NCBI GenBank assembly: GCA_032716605.1
Contig: JAVRFV010002319.1
Location: 400,859 to 464,858 of the forward strand
Reading direction: 5' to 3'
DNA from: Paralithodes platypus
Lineage: Eukaryota > Arthropoda > Malacostraca > Decapoda > Lithodidae
Length of the DNA stretch: 64,000 nt
Shown here: in pieces, positions 30,039 to 41,915 of the stretch
Position numbering within the stretch: position 1 is the stretch's first letter
How the letters are laid out: each line of letters starts with the position of its first letter
Translations under genes and position numbers: made by a program
The notes under the pieces: generated by a model
Databases searched by the model: none
Told to the model about the DNA's origin: nothing
What the model saw: only the letters and a program-made list of their open reading frames with translations

Positions 30039-30790
30039 TAAGAACATAAGAAAATGGGAGTTTGCAGAAAACCGATTGGCTCACACAAGGCAGATCCCTC
30101 TCACACTCAACCCTAATTATAATGCCCAGCTCACTAATACCATGAGGACCGACCTCACCAAAACGGTCAGAGATCAACACAAGATTACGGGGGTTTAAAG
30201 AGCGCCGATTGTCCCACACCCGGCAGTTCCCCCTTCACACCCAACCCATCTCGTCCATACGCCTATCTAATTTTATCTTAAAGCTCCCTATCGTTCTCGA
30301 TCCTACCATATCACTCGGTATGAATGAATAACTTTATTTTATCCACCCCTCAGTTACTAACCCATCTGTCCCCTACTAACTTCCTAATCCTGCCACGGAC
30401 ATTAGTTCCAGGGCAGTAATTCCCTTTCCAATGTTCCCTTACCCACTCTAAACCACTGTTTGGACACTTGATCCTCAGAGTTTTGGAGGACAAGCAGCCT
30501 AGAAGGGTCACTAGATCTGTTGTTGCTTGATTTCCTTTGTAATCCTTTGGTAGCCTATTCCACATGTCTACAACTCTGTTACCAAACCAATATTTGCCTA
30601 TATCTTTTCTGAAACTAAATTTATCTCATTTGTAACCAATTGTTCGAGTTCTTTCGCTATCACTGAGCTTCAGTACATCTTTCATGTCCCCTTTATTAAT
30701 CCCACTAACCCACTTGAACACCTCTATCATATGCCCTCTATATCTGCGTCTTTCTAACCAATGTAAGCCAAATATTCATTATTGCTTAAG
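30039..30790 (-). mobile_element. CR1-like LINE 3' end
   Basis: On the - strand: RRRYRGHMIEVFKWVSG near 30720, FGNRVVDMWNRLPKDYKG near 30545, a stop, then a 3' UTR ending in CTTATGTTCTTAT (30039-30050). The same element type sits at 46411-47063. Stops and a lost N terminus make it dead. Confidence 0.75.
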
Positions 30791-30807
30791 TCTAAATTTT
30801 ACCCATG

Positions 30808-31022
30808 TACGGTCGCGCTAATAAGTCATGTCCCAGCTGTCATTACGTTTGGCTTGCTCTGTGCTGTATTAATGTCTGTCAGATGTTGAATAGGGTGGGT
30901 AAGTGTAGAAATATGTTTGTATATTTCACTCGATATGCAGAAATGAAGCTTAGATATTGCTGATACCAATTATTGATCAAAACATACTTGGTGCCGAGTC
31001 ATCACTTATTAGCGCGACTGTA
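30808..31022 (+). mobile_element. TA-bounded MITE D (Tc1/mariner-like), 215 bp
   Basis: Terminal inverted repeats TACGGTCGCGCTAATAAGT and ACTTATTAGCGCGACTGTA, with TA at both ends. No ORF. Confidence 0.75.
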
Positions 31023-31098
31023 CTACAAAATATATATATATCAAAAGTGTGCCTATTATTCCATAAAACCAAAGCAAACTCCGAAGGGCCTATAAAGT

Positions 31099-31251
31099 GT
31101 TGGTCTGTGTACGCCAAGGACGGACACTGTTGGTCTGTGTACGCCAAGGACGGACACTGTTGGTCTGTGTACGCCAAGGACGGACACTGTTGGTCTGTGT
31201 ACGCCAAGGACGGACACTGTTGGTCTGTGTACGCCAAGGACGGACACTTTT
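31099..31251. repeat. 30-bp tandem repeat, 5 copies
   Basis: Unit GTTGGTCTGTGTACGCCAAG plus GACGGACACT; perfect copies. Confidence 0.95.
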
Positions 31252-31369
31252 CTTCTCTGGCAACATACCCGTGTTTGCTGTTGGCTTCAGGCAACTTGTT
31301 ACACAGTTTGTAAAAGTTGTGCTGCTCGTGTTTGTTCATCTGAGGTACTTGTCGGCCGCCACTCTGTTT

Positions 31370-31640
31370 GCCATCCACTCCCCCCACCCTCACCCTCATG
31401 TTGCCATCCACTCACCACCCCCCCACCCACCCCACCCCTGTTTGCCATCCACTCCCCCACCCCCACCCCTCATGTTGCCATCCACTCACCCCACCCCACC
31501 CTCATGTTGCCATCCACTCACCCCGCCCCCCACCCCTCATGTTGCCATCCACTCCCCCACCCCACCCCTCATGTTGCCATTCACTCACCCCCCCCCACCC
31601 CACCCCTCATGTTGCCATCCACCCCCCCCCCCCACCACCC
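31370..31640. repeat. About 30-bp C-rich minisatellite
   Basis: Units CATGTTGCCATCCACTCACC followed by C/A-rich spacers of variable length, about 9 copies. Confidence 0.85.
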
Positions 31641-31749
31641 TCTCACGACCTGTCTCCAAACTACTACGCTCCAATTTAACATTTTATAACTTTTATGTAC
31701 CGGTAACTGCTCCGAGCTATTTCCTGTGAAACTCTGAGCATCATCAACA

Positions 31750-32065
31750 TGTTATATATGGAGTGTTATATATGGAGTGTTATATATGGAGTGTTATATA
31801 TGGAGTGTTATATATGGAGTGTTATATGGATTGTTGTTATATGGAGTGTTATACTGTTATATGGAGTGTTATATATGGAGTGTTATATATGGAGTTATAT
31901 ATGGAGTTATATATGGAGTGTTATATATGGAGTGTTATATATGGAGTGTTATATGGAGTTATATATGGTTATATGGAGTGTTATATTGGAGTGTTATATA
32001 TGGAGTGTTATATATGGAGTGTTATATATGGAGTTATATATGGAGTGTTATATATGGAGTGTTGA
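31750..32065. repeat. 14-bp tandem repeat
   Basis: Unit GTGTTATATATGGA with shorter variants; about 22 copies. Confidence 0.9.
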
Positions 32066-32264
32066 TAAATGAGGGAACCTGTATTATGGTCATATGCCTC
32101 AAATTATTCATATACATAATTATACTGTATATATATCTATACTATATTATATTATCATGGCAAGGATAACAAACAGATACGTCTGCGATAAGGAATATCA
32201 ATATTACTGTAAGGTTACGACCGGTGTCCAAACCATATAGATAACACTCAAACGTGTATATACA

Positions 32265-32267
<3 letters not shown>

Positions 32268-32329
<62 letters not shown>
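32268..32329. repeat. (AT)n microsatellite
   Basis: Perfect AT run of about 60 bp. Confidence 0.95.
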
Positions 32330-32331
<2 letters not shown>

Positions 32332-32541
32332 CAATTTCCCCCCAATAAAATCACACAGGCAGCTGGAGTGGAAGGAAATATCTGGGCGGCTGTGGCATCC
32401 AGGGAATTTCCAGACATTCCAAAAACTTTCTCGGGTATTCATTTCATTGCTGCTTGAACCTTCGGCCGCCGCCACGACCACCACCACCCACCACCACCAC
32501 CAAGAAGCAGTCAGGGCATTATTGCTATATTGGTCACGGTA

Positions 32542-32922
32542 TTAAGGGGGGTGACCTGCTTTTTGTTATTTCTGTCCTTTTATCTCTTTCTCTGGCTTGT
32601 ATCCATTCGGCCCCATTCAGCCAACTATTTTAAGACTTTTATCCCCATCTAGGTGTCGATTTCTTCCTGGCGAGCGATAGCGAGCCAGCATTATATGAAG
32701 AAATCCGGCTTTGCCGGAAAAATTTTTCTATCGAAAAATGTACAAATTTAGCCTGCTGTCAAACAAAAATAAAAAATATGCTGGCTCGCTACCGCTCACC
32801 AGTAAAAAATTGACACCTGGATGGGGATAAACGTCTTAAAACAGTAGGCTGAATGGGGCCAAATGGATACAAGCCAGAGAAAGATAGAAAAGGACAGAAC
32901 AAAAACAGGTCACCCCCCTTAA
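32542..32922 (+). mobile_element. TTAA-A foldback MITE, complete
   Basis: TTAAGGGGGGTGACCTGC at the left and AGGTCACCCCCCTTAA at the right. Its right TTAA (32919-32922) is also the left TTAA of the next element. Confidence 0.85.
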
Positions 32923-33129
32923 CCCTTTCAGTACCGGCGACGTCCTTTTCCTCAGATTCTGGCAACTATTTAGACGATTATATGCAACTTAGGAATTATC
33001 TCTAGCCATAATATGGTTGAGATATTTGAAGCCAACTCTTTTAACTAGCAGGTCCTTCCTAAGCTGCATAATATCGTCTAAATATAGCCAGAGTCAAATA
33101 TAACACGTCGCCGGTACTGAAAGGGTTAA
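32919..33129. mobile_element. TTAA-C foldback MITE, complete, 211 bp
   Basis: TTAACCCTTTCAGTACCGGC and the mirror GCCGGTACTGAAAGGGTTAA, with long inverted arms including AACTATTTAGACGATTATATG and its complement. It shares TTAA with family A copies on both sides. Confidence 0.85.
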
Positions 33130-33510
33130 GGGGGGTGACCTGTTTTTGTTCTGTCCTTTTCTATCTTTCTCTGGCTTGTATCCATTTGGCCCCATTCAGC
33201 CTACTGTTTTAAGACGTCTATCCCCATCCAGGTGTCAATTTTTTACTGGTGAGCGGTAGCGAGCCAGCATATTTTTTATTTTTGTTTGACAGCAGGCTAA
33301 ATTTGTACATTTTTCGATAGAAAAATGTCTCCGGCGAAGCCGGATTTCTTCATATAATGCTGGCTCGCTATCGCTCGCCAGGAAGAAATCGACACCTAGA
33401 TGGGGATAAACGTCTTAAAATAGTTGGCTGAAAGGGGCCGAATGGATACAAGCCAGAAAAAGAGAGAAAAGGCCAGAAATAACAAAAATCAGGTGACCCC
33501 CCGGGGTTAA
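33126..33510 (-). mobile_element. TTAA-A foldback MITE, complete, inverted
   Basis: Left TTAA 33126-33129 shared with the C element; right CCCCCCGGGGTTAA at 33510. It is oriented opposite to the copy at 32542. Confidence 0.85.
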
Positions 33511-33664
33511 GGTGAGATGGTTGACTTTTGGTCGACCATGTATATAGTATATTTGCTAGTTACCTCCCTCTCCCAGAGAGCGCGGGAGTGGGAGAGGAAG
33601 TGAGAGGTAGAGAATATACTGTATATGTCATCATCTATCTTTTATTAATTTCACCACAACACCA

Positions 33665-33745
33665 AACACCCCCAAGGAAATTAATTACAGTATATATGTG
33701 ATCCACCGGAATTCGAACCTGGGTTATCACACACACACAGATTAT
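33665..33745 (-). mobile_element. tRNA-like fragment (SINE remnant)
   Basis: The - strand carries CAGGTTCGAATTCCGGTGGA, a B-box with acceptor-like flank, without a matching 5' half. Confidence 0.35.
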
Positions 33746-33754
33746 TGACATGCC

Positions 33755-34091
33755 TTAAGGGGAGATTTCCACCTGGAGGATTTTTTTCTGGACCCCCCCT
33801 CTCTCTCATGTTGAGCCCCATTGCTTTTGAGATTTTAAGACGTTTGCCCCATTAGTTTGGCGATTTTAAGACCCCTTGCCCCATTTCTGTCAATTTTAAG
33901 ACCATTCGTGCAATTTAGGTGTCGTTTTTTTCCTGGCGAGCGAAAGCGAGCCTGTAATTTAAGGGGAACCGGCCTTTGGCCGGGAAATTTTTCTACCGAA
34001 AAATGTAAAAATATATCTTGAAAGGGGGTCTAGGGGGAGTGATTTTAAGCTTGATGGAAGTCTAGGGAATCAACTAAACACCTCCCCTTAA
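33755..34091 (+). mobile_element. TTAA-B MITE, complete
   Basis: A reference-quality copy: TTAAGGGGAGATTTCCACC at the left, the GCCCCATT ladder, GGCGAGCGAAAGCGAGCCTG, CGGCCTTTGGCCGG and CACCTCCCCTTAA at the right. No ORF, so non-autonomous. Confidence 0.85.
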
Positions 34092-34100
34092 CCCTTACAC

Positions 34101-36535
34101 CATAGGGGTACACTGTACCGGCTATGGTACACCAGGTACTTGGTATATTAATAGTGGATTGTGTTGAGGGTTGTAGATAATGTCTGGAGCCACAATATCA
34201 TTAGCTTGCTATATAAGGTCTGACCGGTATGGAGGTCACAATATTGACATAGGGGTACACTGTACCGGCTATGGTACACCAGGTACTTGGTATATTAATA
34301 GTGGATTGTGTTGAGGGTTGTAGATAATGTCTGGAGCCACAATATCATTAGCTTGCTATATAAGGTCTGACCGGTATGGAGGTCACAATATTGACATAGG
34401 GGTACACTGTACCGGCTATGGTACACCAGGTACTTGGTATATTAATAGTGGATTGTGTTGAGGGTTGTAGATAATGTCTGGAGCCACAATATCATTAGCT
34501 TGCTATATAAGGTCTGACCGGTATGGAGGTCACAATATTGACATAGGGGTACACTGTACCGGCTATGGTACACCAGGTACTTGGTATATTAATAGTGGAT
34601 TGTGTTGAGGGTTGTAGATAATGTCTGGAGCCACAATATCATTAGCTTGCTATATAAGGTCTGACCGGTATGGAGGTCACAATATTGACATAGGGGTACA
34701 CTGTACCGGCTATGGTACACCAGGTACTTGGTATATTAATAGTGGATTGTGTTGAGGGTTGTAGATAATGTCTGGAGCCACAATATCATTAGCTTGCTAT
34801 ATAAGGTCTGACCGGTATGGAGGTCACAATATTGACATAGGGGTACACTGTACCGGCTATGGTACACCAGGTACTTGGTATATTAATAGTGGATTGTGTT
34901 GAGGGTTGTAGATAATGTCTGGAGCCACAATATCATTAGCTTGCTATATAAGGTCTGACCGGTATGGAGGTCACAATATTGACATAGGGGTACACTGTAC
35001 CGGCTATGGTACACCAGGTACTTGGTATATTAATAGTGGATTGTGTTGAGGGTTGTAGATAATGTCTGGAGCCACAATATCATTAGCTTGCTATATAAGG
35101 TCTGACCGGTATGGAGGTCACAATATTGACATAGGGGTACACTGTACCGGCTATGGTACACCAGGTACTTGGTATATTAATAGTGGATTGTGTTGAGGGT
35201 TGTAGATAATGTCTGGAGCCACAATATCATTAGCTTGCTATATAAGGTCTGACCGGTATGGAGGTCACAATATTGACATAGGGGTACACTGTACCGGCTA
35301 TGGTACACCAGGTACTTGGTATATTAATAGTGGATTGTGTTGAGGGTTGTAGATAATGTCTGGAGCCACAATATCATTAGCTTGCTATATAAGGTCTGAC
35401 CGGTATGGAGGTCACAATATTGACATAGGGGTACACTGTACCGGCTATGGTACACCAGGTACTTGGTATATTAATAGTGGATTGTGTTGAGGGTTGTAGA
35501 TAATGTCTGGAGCCACAATATCATTAGCTTGCTATATAAGGTCTGACCGGTATGGAGGTCACAATATTGACATAGGGGTACACTGTACCGGCTATGGTAC
35601 ACCAGGTACTCGTTATATTAATAGTGGATTGTGTTGAGGGTTGTAGATAGTGTCTGGAGCCACAATATCATTAGCTTGCTATTTAAGGTCTGACCGGTAT
35701 GGAGGTCACAATATTGACATAGGGGTACACTGTACCGGCTATGGTACACCAGGTACTTGGTATATTAATAGTGGATTGTGTTGAGGGTTGTAGATAGTGT
35801 CTGGAGCCACAATATCATTAGCTTGCTATTTAAGGTCTGACCGGTATGGAGGTCACAATATTGACATAGGGGTACACTGTACCGGCTATGGTACACCAGG
35901 TACTTGGTATATTAATAGTGGATTGTGTTGAGGGTTGTAGATAGTGTCTGGAGCCACAATATCATTAGCTTGCTATTTAAGGTCTGACCGGTATGGAGGT
36001 CACAATATTGACATAGGGGTACACTGTACCGGCTATGGTACACCAGGTACTCGTTATATTAATAGTGGATTGTGTTGAGGGTTGTAGATAATGTCTGGAG
36101 CCACAATATCATTAGCTTGCTATATAAGGTCTGACCGGTATGGAGGTCACAATATTGACATAGGGGTACACTGTACCGGCTATGGTACACCAGGTACTTG
36201 GTATATTAATAGTGGATTGTGTTGAGGGTTGTAGATAGTGTCTGGAGCCACAATATCATTAGCTTGCTATTTAAGGTCTGACCGGTATGGAGGTCACAAT
36301 ATTGACATAGGGGTACACTGTACCGGCTATGGTACACCAGGTACTCGTTTTATTCATAGTTGATTGTGTTGAGGGTTGTAGATAGTGTCTGGAGCCACAA
36401 TATCATTAGCTTGCTATTTAAGGTCTGACCGGTATGGAGGTCACAATATTGACATAGGGGTACACTGTACCGGCTATGGTACACCAGGTACTCGTTTTAT
36501 TCATAGTTGATTGTGTTGAGGGTTGTAGATAATGT
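34101..36535. repeat. 147-bp satellite, about 16.5 copies
   Basis: Units begin CATAGGGGTACACTGTACCG at 34101, 34248, 34395 and so on with an exact 147-bp period. The first ten copies are almost identical; later ones share linked variants (TACTCGTTATATT, GATAGTGTCTGG, CTATTTAAGG), and the last ones also TTTTATTCATAGTTG. It starts directly beside a family B copy. Confidence 0.95.
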
Positions 36536-36769
36536 ACACAAATAGTTTTGGTAATGCTGTCCGGTTGTATAACTAGAGACATTTGGAAGGTTTTAACAAC
36601 ATAGTGTAATACGTTGAAGTAGTTGATGATATTATGGTTTATTTAAGTTATTCTACAACATTCTGTGTTATGGTCTGGCGACTTTTGTGGTTGTTCACGC
36701 ATTTACGTAAATACAAGGTTATTTTGGTAAGTTGTGGCTACACTTATATATGACATTGTGACAACGTAA
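36536..36769. other. AT-rich spacer
   Basis: No gene or repeat recognised. Confidence 0.4.
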
Positions 36770-37205
36770 AATTGTTGATGTTGTTGTTGTTGTTGTTGTT
36801 CCCCAAGCTGCCTGGCCGAACAGCCCCAAGGCCCCGAGCAAGGCGAAGGCCATAACCGAGCGCCCCTACAGAACCCTCCCTGCCGACCACAATAAAGCCT
36901 GGGTGACCGAAGCCACTCCATGGCGGGGAGCGGAGGAGGGTGCGGAAACGCCCGGGAAACCAAAGCCCCACCCAGGGCCCTCTGCCCCTCAGCAATTATG
37001 AAGAGAAAGTTGAGGGGCAAAGGAAAAATGTGACGCTTTGGCTTCCAATCTTGGTAGATTGGGAGGTCAATCCACGGAAGAGACGCCGTCACTTGAGATC
37101 TAGAAAATATCTAAGTAAAAGAAACAGTCAGAGTAAGCTATGGGTATGGCAGAGATCGCTCAGTTCTCACTCTGATAGACCAGCCCATCACCACTTGTTT
37201 ATTGG
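36770..37205 (-). mobile_element. Interspersed retroelement with (AAC)n tail, copy 1
   Basis: About 430 bp also present at 38655-39103 in the same orientation. On the - strand it ends in an AAC run (36775-36800) after GGGGCTGTTCGGCCAGGCAG. Open frames here are not shared between copies, so it is non-coding, probably a SINE or LINE 3' end. Confidence 0.7.
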
Positions 37206-37329
37206 GTTGTATTGTTCTCACTAGTTCAACACACCCACAACAATGTTATCTCTCTTTCTCTATTACAAGAAGCAATGTTCTATAGTGCTTTCTCAGTGTA
37301 TAGCTCCTCCATTACGGAGAGAGAGAGAG

Positions 37330-37605
37330 AAGTACCTGCCCTTTAACAGATTTCCACCCGTATTCTGTCCAGCTGTCTAACCCAAGAGTGAACCCATTTT
37401 CCTTGACTTTCTTCTACTGAAGAAGATAGATCTGTAACTCTCTCACTCAATCTGTCTTTCCCTCATCCAATGACTTAAATTGCTTCAAGCTCCGTTTGTC
37501 CATGTATTGTGACTCTAACGCACTTTGAATTTGGATCTCTTTCACTTGTTACAGACTTTGCTATTGCCTCCTTCACACATTTATACAAAATCAAATCAAA
37601 AGTAA
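37330..37605 (+). mobile_element. Jockey-like LINE 3' fragment
   Basis: Peptides FPSSNDLNCFKLRLSM and CYCLLHTFIQ parallel the end of the element at 17480-18650. Stops are present. Confidence 0.55.
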
Positions 37606-37673
37606 TAAAAGGGTTTAGACGTAGAAAATAATCATATGGTAAAGGTTTGTGTTGTTGATAATAAGAAGTGTGA

Positions 37674-38036
37674 CTGTCCTGTCTGGAGCGGTGTGAACTG
37701 TTCTGTCTGGAGCGGTGTGAACTGTTCTGTCTGGAGCGGTGTGAACTGTTCTGTCTGGAGCGGTGTGAACTGTTCTGTCTGGAGCGGTGTGAACTGTTCT
37801 GTCTGGAGCGGTGTGAACTGTTCTGTCTGGAGCGGTGTGAACTGTTCTCTCTCGTGCGGTGTGAACTGTTCTCTCTGGAGCGGTGTGCACTATTCTGTCT
37901 GCAGCGGTGTGAACTGTTCTGTCTGGAGCGGTGTGAACTGTTCTGTCTGGAGCGGTGTGAACTGTTCTGTCTGGAGCGGTGTGAACTGTTCTGTCTGGAG
38001 CGGTGTGAACTGTTCTGTCTGGAGCGGTGTGAACTC
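37674..38036. repeat. 24-bp tandem repeat, 15 copies
   Basis: Unit TGTTCTGTCTGGAGCGGTGT plus GAAC; a cluster of variant units at 37848-37910. Frames stay open on both strands because 24 is a multiple of three and the unit lacks stops. Confidence 0.95.
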
Positions 38037-38094
38037 TATATTCTGAGTCCCGCGTTCCAACCACCAACTCCGGCAGGACATCATACATATTTTG

Positions 38095-38141
<47 letters not shown>
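38095..38141. repeat. (ATT)n microsatellite
   Basis: Perfect ATT/TTA run. Confidence 0.95.
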
Positions 38142-38144
<3 letters not shown>

Positions 38145-38290
38145 AGTTAATGATTGTAAAGTTATATATACGATTTTTATTTTGTTTTTGCCAGACACCG
38201 TAATATATATATTGCCTAAATCATCCTGCTCTTATTCTTGTGTTGTCTTCGGTTAGTTGTTGGAATAAGGATAAATGGATACAATTAACC

Positions 38291-38589
38291 TTAAGGGGGG
38301 TTACCTGCTTTTGTTATCTCTTTATATGGGTTGTATCCATTCGGCCCCATTCAGCCAACTGTTTTAAGATGTTTATCCCCATCCAGGTGTCGATTTCTTC
38401 CTGGCGAGCGATAGCAAGCCAACATTGTTTGGAGAAACTCGGCTTCGCCGGAGACATTTCTCTATCGAAAAATGTACACACCTAGATGGGGGTAAACGTC
38501 TTAAAACAGTAGGCTGAATGAGGCTGAATGGATACAAGCCAAAGAGAGAGGGGGAGAAAGAGAAAAAAAAGCGAGGTGGGCTGGCTTAA
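38291..38589 (+). mobile_element. TTAA-A MITE with internal deletion
   Basis: TTAAGGGGGGTTACCTGC to GGTGGGCTGGCTTAA; the second half of the loop and part of the right arm are missing (junction near 38477). Confidence 0.8.
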
Positions 38590-38654
38590 CCTTGTAACTT
38601 ACAGTAAGTTAGGTTGTTTTGTTATAGCTTGTTTTGACGAGTTTGTGTAGTTTA

Positions 38655-39103
38655 AAAAAACTATGTGGTAGTTGTTGTTGTTGTTGTTGTTGTTGCTGTT
38701 CCTCAGGCTGTCTGGCCGAGCAGCCCCAAGGTCCCGAGCAAGGCCAAGGCCATAACCGAGCGACCCCACAGAACCCTCCCAGCTTACCACTAATAATGCC
38801 CAGGTGACCGAAGCCACTCAAAGGCGGGGAGCTGAGGAGGGTGCGGAAACGCCCGGGAAACAAAAGCCCCACCCAAGGCCCTGTGCCCCTCAGCAATTAT
38901 AAAGGGAAAGTTGAGGGGCAAAGGAAAAATGTGACGCTTTGGCTCCCAATCTGCCAGAGTTGGCAGTAGGGAGGTCAATCCACGGAAAAGACACCGTCAC
39001 TTGAGATCTAGAAAATATATAAGTAAAAGGAACAGTCAGAGTAAGCTATGGGTATGGCAGAGAACGCTCAACTCTCATTCTGATAGACCAGCCCATTACC
39101 ACT
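38655..39103 (-). mobile_element. Interspersed retroelement with (AAC)n tail, copy 2
   Basis: Matches 36770-37205, with an AAC run at 38670-38700 on the - strand end. Confidence 0.7.
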
Positions 39104-39380
39104 ATGTGGTAGTTGTTGGGATAAGTGATATAGTTCCAAGTCTGTTAATTGCTGTAGGCCCTTTATAAACATATGATATAGTTCCAAGTCTGTTAATTGC
39201 TGTAGGCCCTTTATAAACTTAAAAGACTATGTGGTAGTTGTTGGGATAAGTGATATAGTTCCAAGTCTGTTAATTGCTGTAGGCCCTTTATAAACTTAAA
39301 AGACTATGTGGTAGTTGTTGGGATAAGTGATATAGTTCCAAGTCTGTTAATTGCTGTAGGCCCTTTATAAACTTAAAAAA
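39100..39380. repeat. About 77-bp tandem repeat, 4 units
   Basis: CTATGTGGTAGTTGTTGGGA, GATATAGTTCCAAGTCTGTT and GCTGTAGGCCCTTTATAAAC recur; the second unit is shortened. Confidence 0.85.
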
Positions 39381-39437
39381 CCGTCTAATAGTAGCCAGAA
39401 TAATGTTAAATAGATGTCATCGGTACGGAATGGGTTA
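39377..39437. mobile_element. TTAA-C MITE right-end fragment
   Basis: GTCTAATAGTAGCCAGAATA to CGGTACGGAATGGGTTAA; left half replaced by the 77-bp repeat. Confidence 0.55.
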
Positions 39438-39599
39438 ACCTCAATCTTACAATCAGTAAGTCGTAAAGGAAAGATAGGTAAATATATTGTAGTAGGAAGT
39501 TTGTTGATATAAGTCATTTGGCTTTGGTAAGACAAGCAGGGTTCTCACACTGAGGGCCAAGGGTCGAGTCTGTCTGACTACTATTACCTTCCCTATATA

Positions 39600-39870
39600 T
39601 TAAGGGGGTCACCGGATTTTTTTTATCTTTCTCTCCCTCTCTCTTTGGCTTGTATCCATTCGGCCCCATTCAGCCTACTGTTTTAAGACGTTTACCCCAA
39701 TCCTGGACCCATTCAGCCTACTGTTTTAAGACGTTTACCCCAATCCTCAGGTGTCAATATTTTCCTGGCGTGCGGTAGCGAGCCGGAGAAATGTTTCTAT
39801 CGAATAATGTACAAATTTAGCTTGCTGCCAAAACAAAACCAAATATATATATGCTGGCTCGCTACCGCTA
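39600..39870 (+). mobile_element. TTAA-A MITE, right side truncated
   Basis: TTAAGGGGGTCACCGG start, an internal 42-bp direct duplication (CCCATTCAGCCTACTG twice), and truncation within the right arm at GCTCGCTACCGC. Confidence 0.75.
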
Positions 39871-40344
39871 TATACTTACTATATACTATATACTTACCAT
39901 CAGCTATATAACTACCTATGTTGAGTTTAATGAAGTATTAAAATACTAAAGGTATATAATAGCTGCGAAACTATTGCATGTTAAGACAAAATCTACATCC
40001 GTTTATACTGTATATATTAACAATATTAACATTATCTCACAGGTATTTAGGCTACACCATTATACCAACCCTTTAGATAAATGAACAGTTGTATATGTTT
40101 GTATTTAAACATTATATTATACCGGTACGTATGTATATGTTACGTTGCTAGAGTCAGTGTTGTACAAGAGTGTGGAAATACATAATATTATATGTATACA
40201 TTATTTATCATACTCAAATATCATAGTGTATTGAAATAAATATACATATATCGCATTTACAAGATAAATAACATAACTGTATATAAGAATAAATCGGAAA
40301 ACATTATGCGGAAATAGCCCCATTTGATTATAATATCTTAACCG
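39871..40344. other. AT-rich spacer
   Basis: Nothing recognisable beyond TATA-rich sequence. Confidence 0.4.
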
Positions 40345-40465
40345 AGTCACAGCCGAGCGGTAAGTGGTGAGAGCCTTACTGACTGGTTGGCTGATCGAGC
40401 CCTGGGCTAACTCAGGATTTGGTCAGACAGTGATAGGTTAGGTGGCCACCGAACAGACTAGATTG
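40345..40465 (+). mobile_element. tRNA-derived SINE-like head
   Basis: AGCCGAGCGGTAAG resembles an A box and GCTGATCGAGCCC a degenerate B box about 45 bp later. No tail seen. Confidence 0.35.
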
Positions 40466-40689
40466 ATCACCTGGTTTGTGTATGAATGTGTGTATGTGTA
40501 ATTAATTGATTGTGTATGTATGTATGTATGTATGTATTTGTGTATTTCATTAATTGTGTATGTATTTGTGTATTTCATTAATTGTATACGAGTATTCCCT
40601 TTCAGGTACAATGATGCAGAGGACCAGGATGCTGCCAATATGTCAATACAGAAGACTGTCACTACCAGAAAGTGAGGAAGGTCATCATC

Positions 40690-41195
40690 TGGGGGGCCGA
40701 GCCCTGGGTGGTGTCACGAATCGTTGAATGGTAGCCAGGCCAGACTCTAGTAAGTGATGACAGGACCAGGATGCTGCCAAGAAGAGGACGACAGGACCAG
40801 GATGCTGCCAAGAAGAGGACCACGACGCCAGGATGCTGAAAGGAATGTGATCACAAGAAGAAGAAAGGACTGACGCTACCGAAAAGTGACGAAGAGTCAT
40901 CATCTGGGGCTCGGCCCCCTGGGTGGTGTCACGAATCATGGCACGGTAGCCAGGACAGACTCTAGTAAGTGATGACAGGACCAGGATGCTGCAAAGAAGA
41001 GGACCACAACGCCAGGATGCTGCTAAGAAGAGGACCACAGAACCAGGAATGTGATCACAGAAGAAGACAGGACTGACGCTACCGAAAAGTGACGAAGGTC
41101 ATCATCTGGGGCTCGGCCCCCTGGGTGGTGTCACGAATCATGGCACGGTAGCCAGGACAGACTCTAGTAAGTGATGACAGGACCAGGATGCTGCC
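40690..41195. repeat. Long direct repeats, 3 units
   Basis: GTCATCATCTGGGG, GGTGGTGTCACGAATC, GCCAGGACAGACTCTAGTAA and GGACCAGGATGCTGCC recur near 40682, 40897 and 41099. The ORF over it is not conserved between units. Confidence 0.8.
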
Positions 41196-41207
41196 ACTCA
41201 AAAAGGG

Positions 41208-41345
41208 TGAGAGCAAATTGGCTGTAAATTACCACATCTATTCCTAGACTGACTCTTCCCAAATGGTAGAAATATTAGCTTGATTATTCTAGTAGTTTTT
41301 TAGTTACAGAAGTTAGAAGTCATGACATTCGCAGGATAAATTTGG
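41208..41345. mobile_element. Foldback element E, partial
   Basis: Shares TTCCTAGACTGACTCTTCC and GTTACAGAAGTTAGAAGTCAT with the element at 26029-26242. Confidence 0.5.
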
Positions 41346-41362
41346 TATTGATAAATCACTAA

Positions 41363-41629
41363 CTTAAGGGGACCGACATGCATTTTCTCTCTGGGTTTTA
41401 TCCATTCGGCCCCATATAGGTATAGTTTCTTTTCCTGGCGAGCCATCATTGTATGGAGAAATCCGGCTTGGCCGGAGACATTTACCGAAAAATGTAAACA
41501 TTTAGTCAGCTATCTAAAACATCATCCAAAATATTCTGGCTCACTATCGCTCGTCTTAAAACAGTAGGCTGAATGGGGTCGAATGGCTACTACCCAGAAA
41601 TAAAATAAAAAACGGGTGGGTGGGGTTAA
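41363..41629 (+). mobile_element. TTAA-A MITE, diverged
   Basis: CTTAAGGGGACCG start, shortened arms, GGGTGGGTGGGGTTAA end (41626-41629), again shared with the neighbour. Confidence 0.65.
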
Positions 41630-41869
41630 ATAGTAGTAGTGCGGGGGCCCCCTATCTGTTAGAGTCCCTTCTTGATACACAGTCCTACAACCATGACGTA
41701 ATTTTCATCTTATGCTGGTTACCATTAGATGATAATGTCTTTAGTTCCTATACGACTCAAATAAATACAATCTAAATAAACCCACTTAGTAACATACGTC
41801 CCTCTTAAACTGCATAAAATCATTTAATCTCAACCAGAATCAAAGGTGTCATGGTGGTGAAGGGGTTAA
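41626..41869. mobile_element. TTAA-C-like MITE, diverged
   Basis: Right end GGTGAAGGGGTTAA and AATCTCAACCAGAATCAAAG resemble family C; the left end is weak. Confidence 0.4.
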
Positions 41870-41915
41870 GGAAAACAAACACCCGGTACATATTCTATCC
41901 TTGTTATTGCCCTAT

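Noticed and set aside
31097..31729. 210-codon ORF over the 30-bp and C-rich repeats
   Set aside because: Spans two unrelated tandem repeats and has no independent coding sequence.
36703..37092. 129-codon - strand ORF
   Set aside because: Lies in a dispersed retroelement; the frame is not kept in the second copy at 38655-39103.
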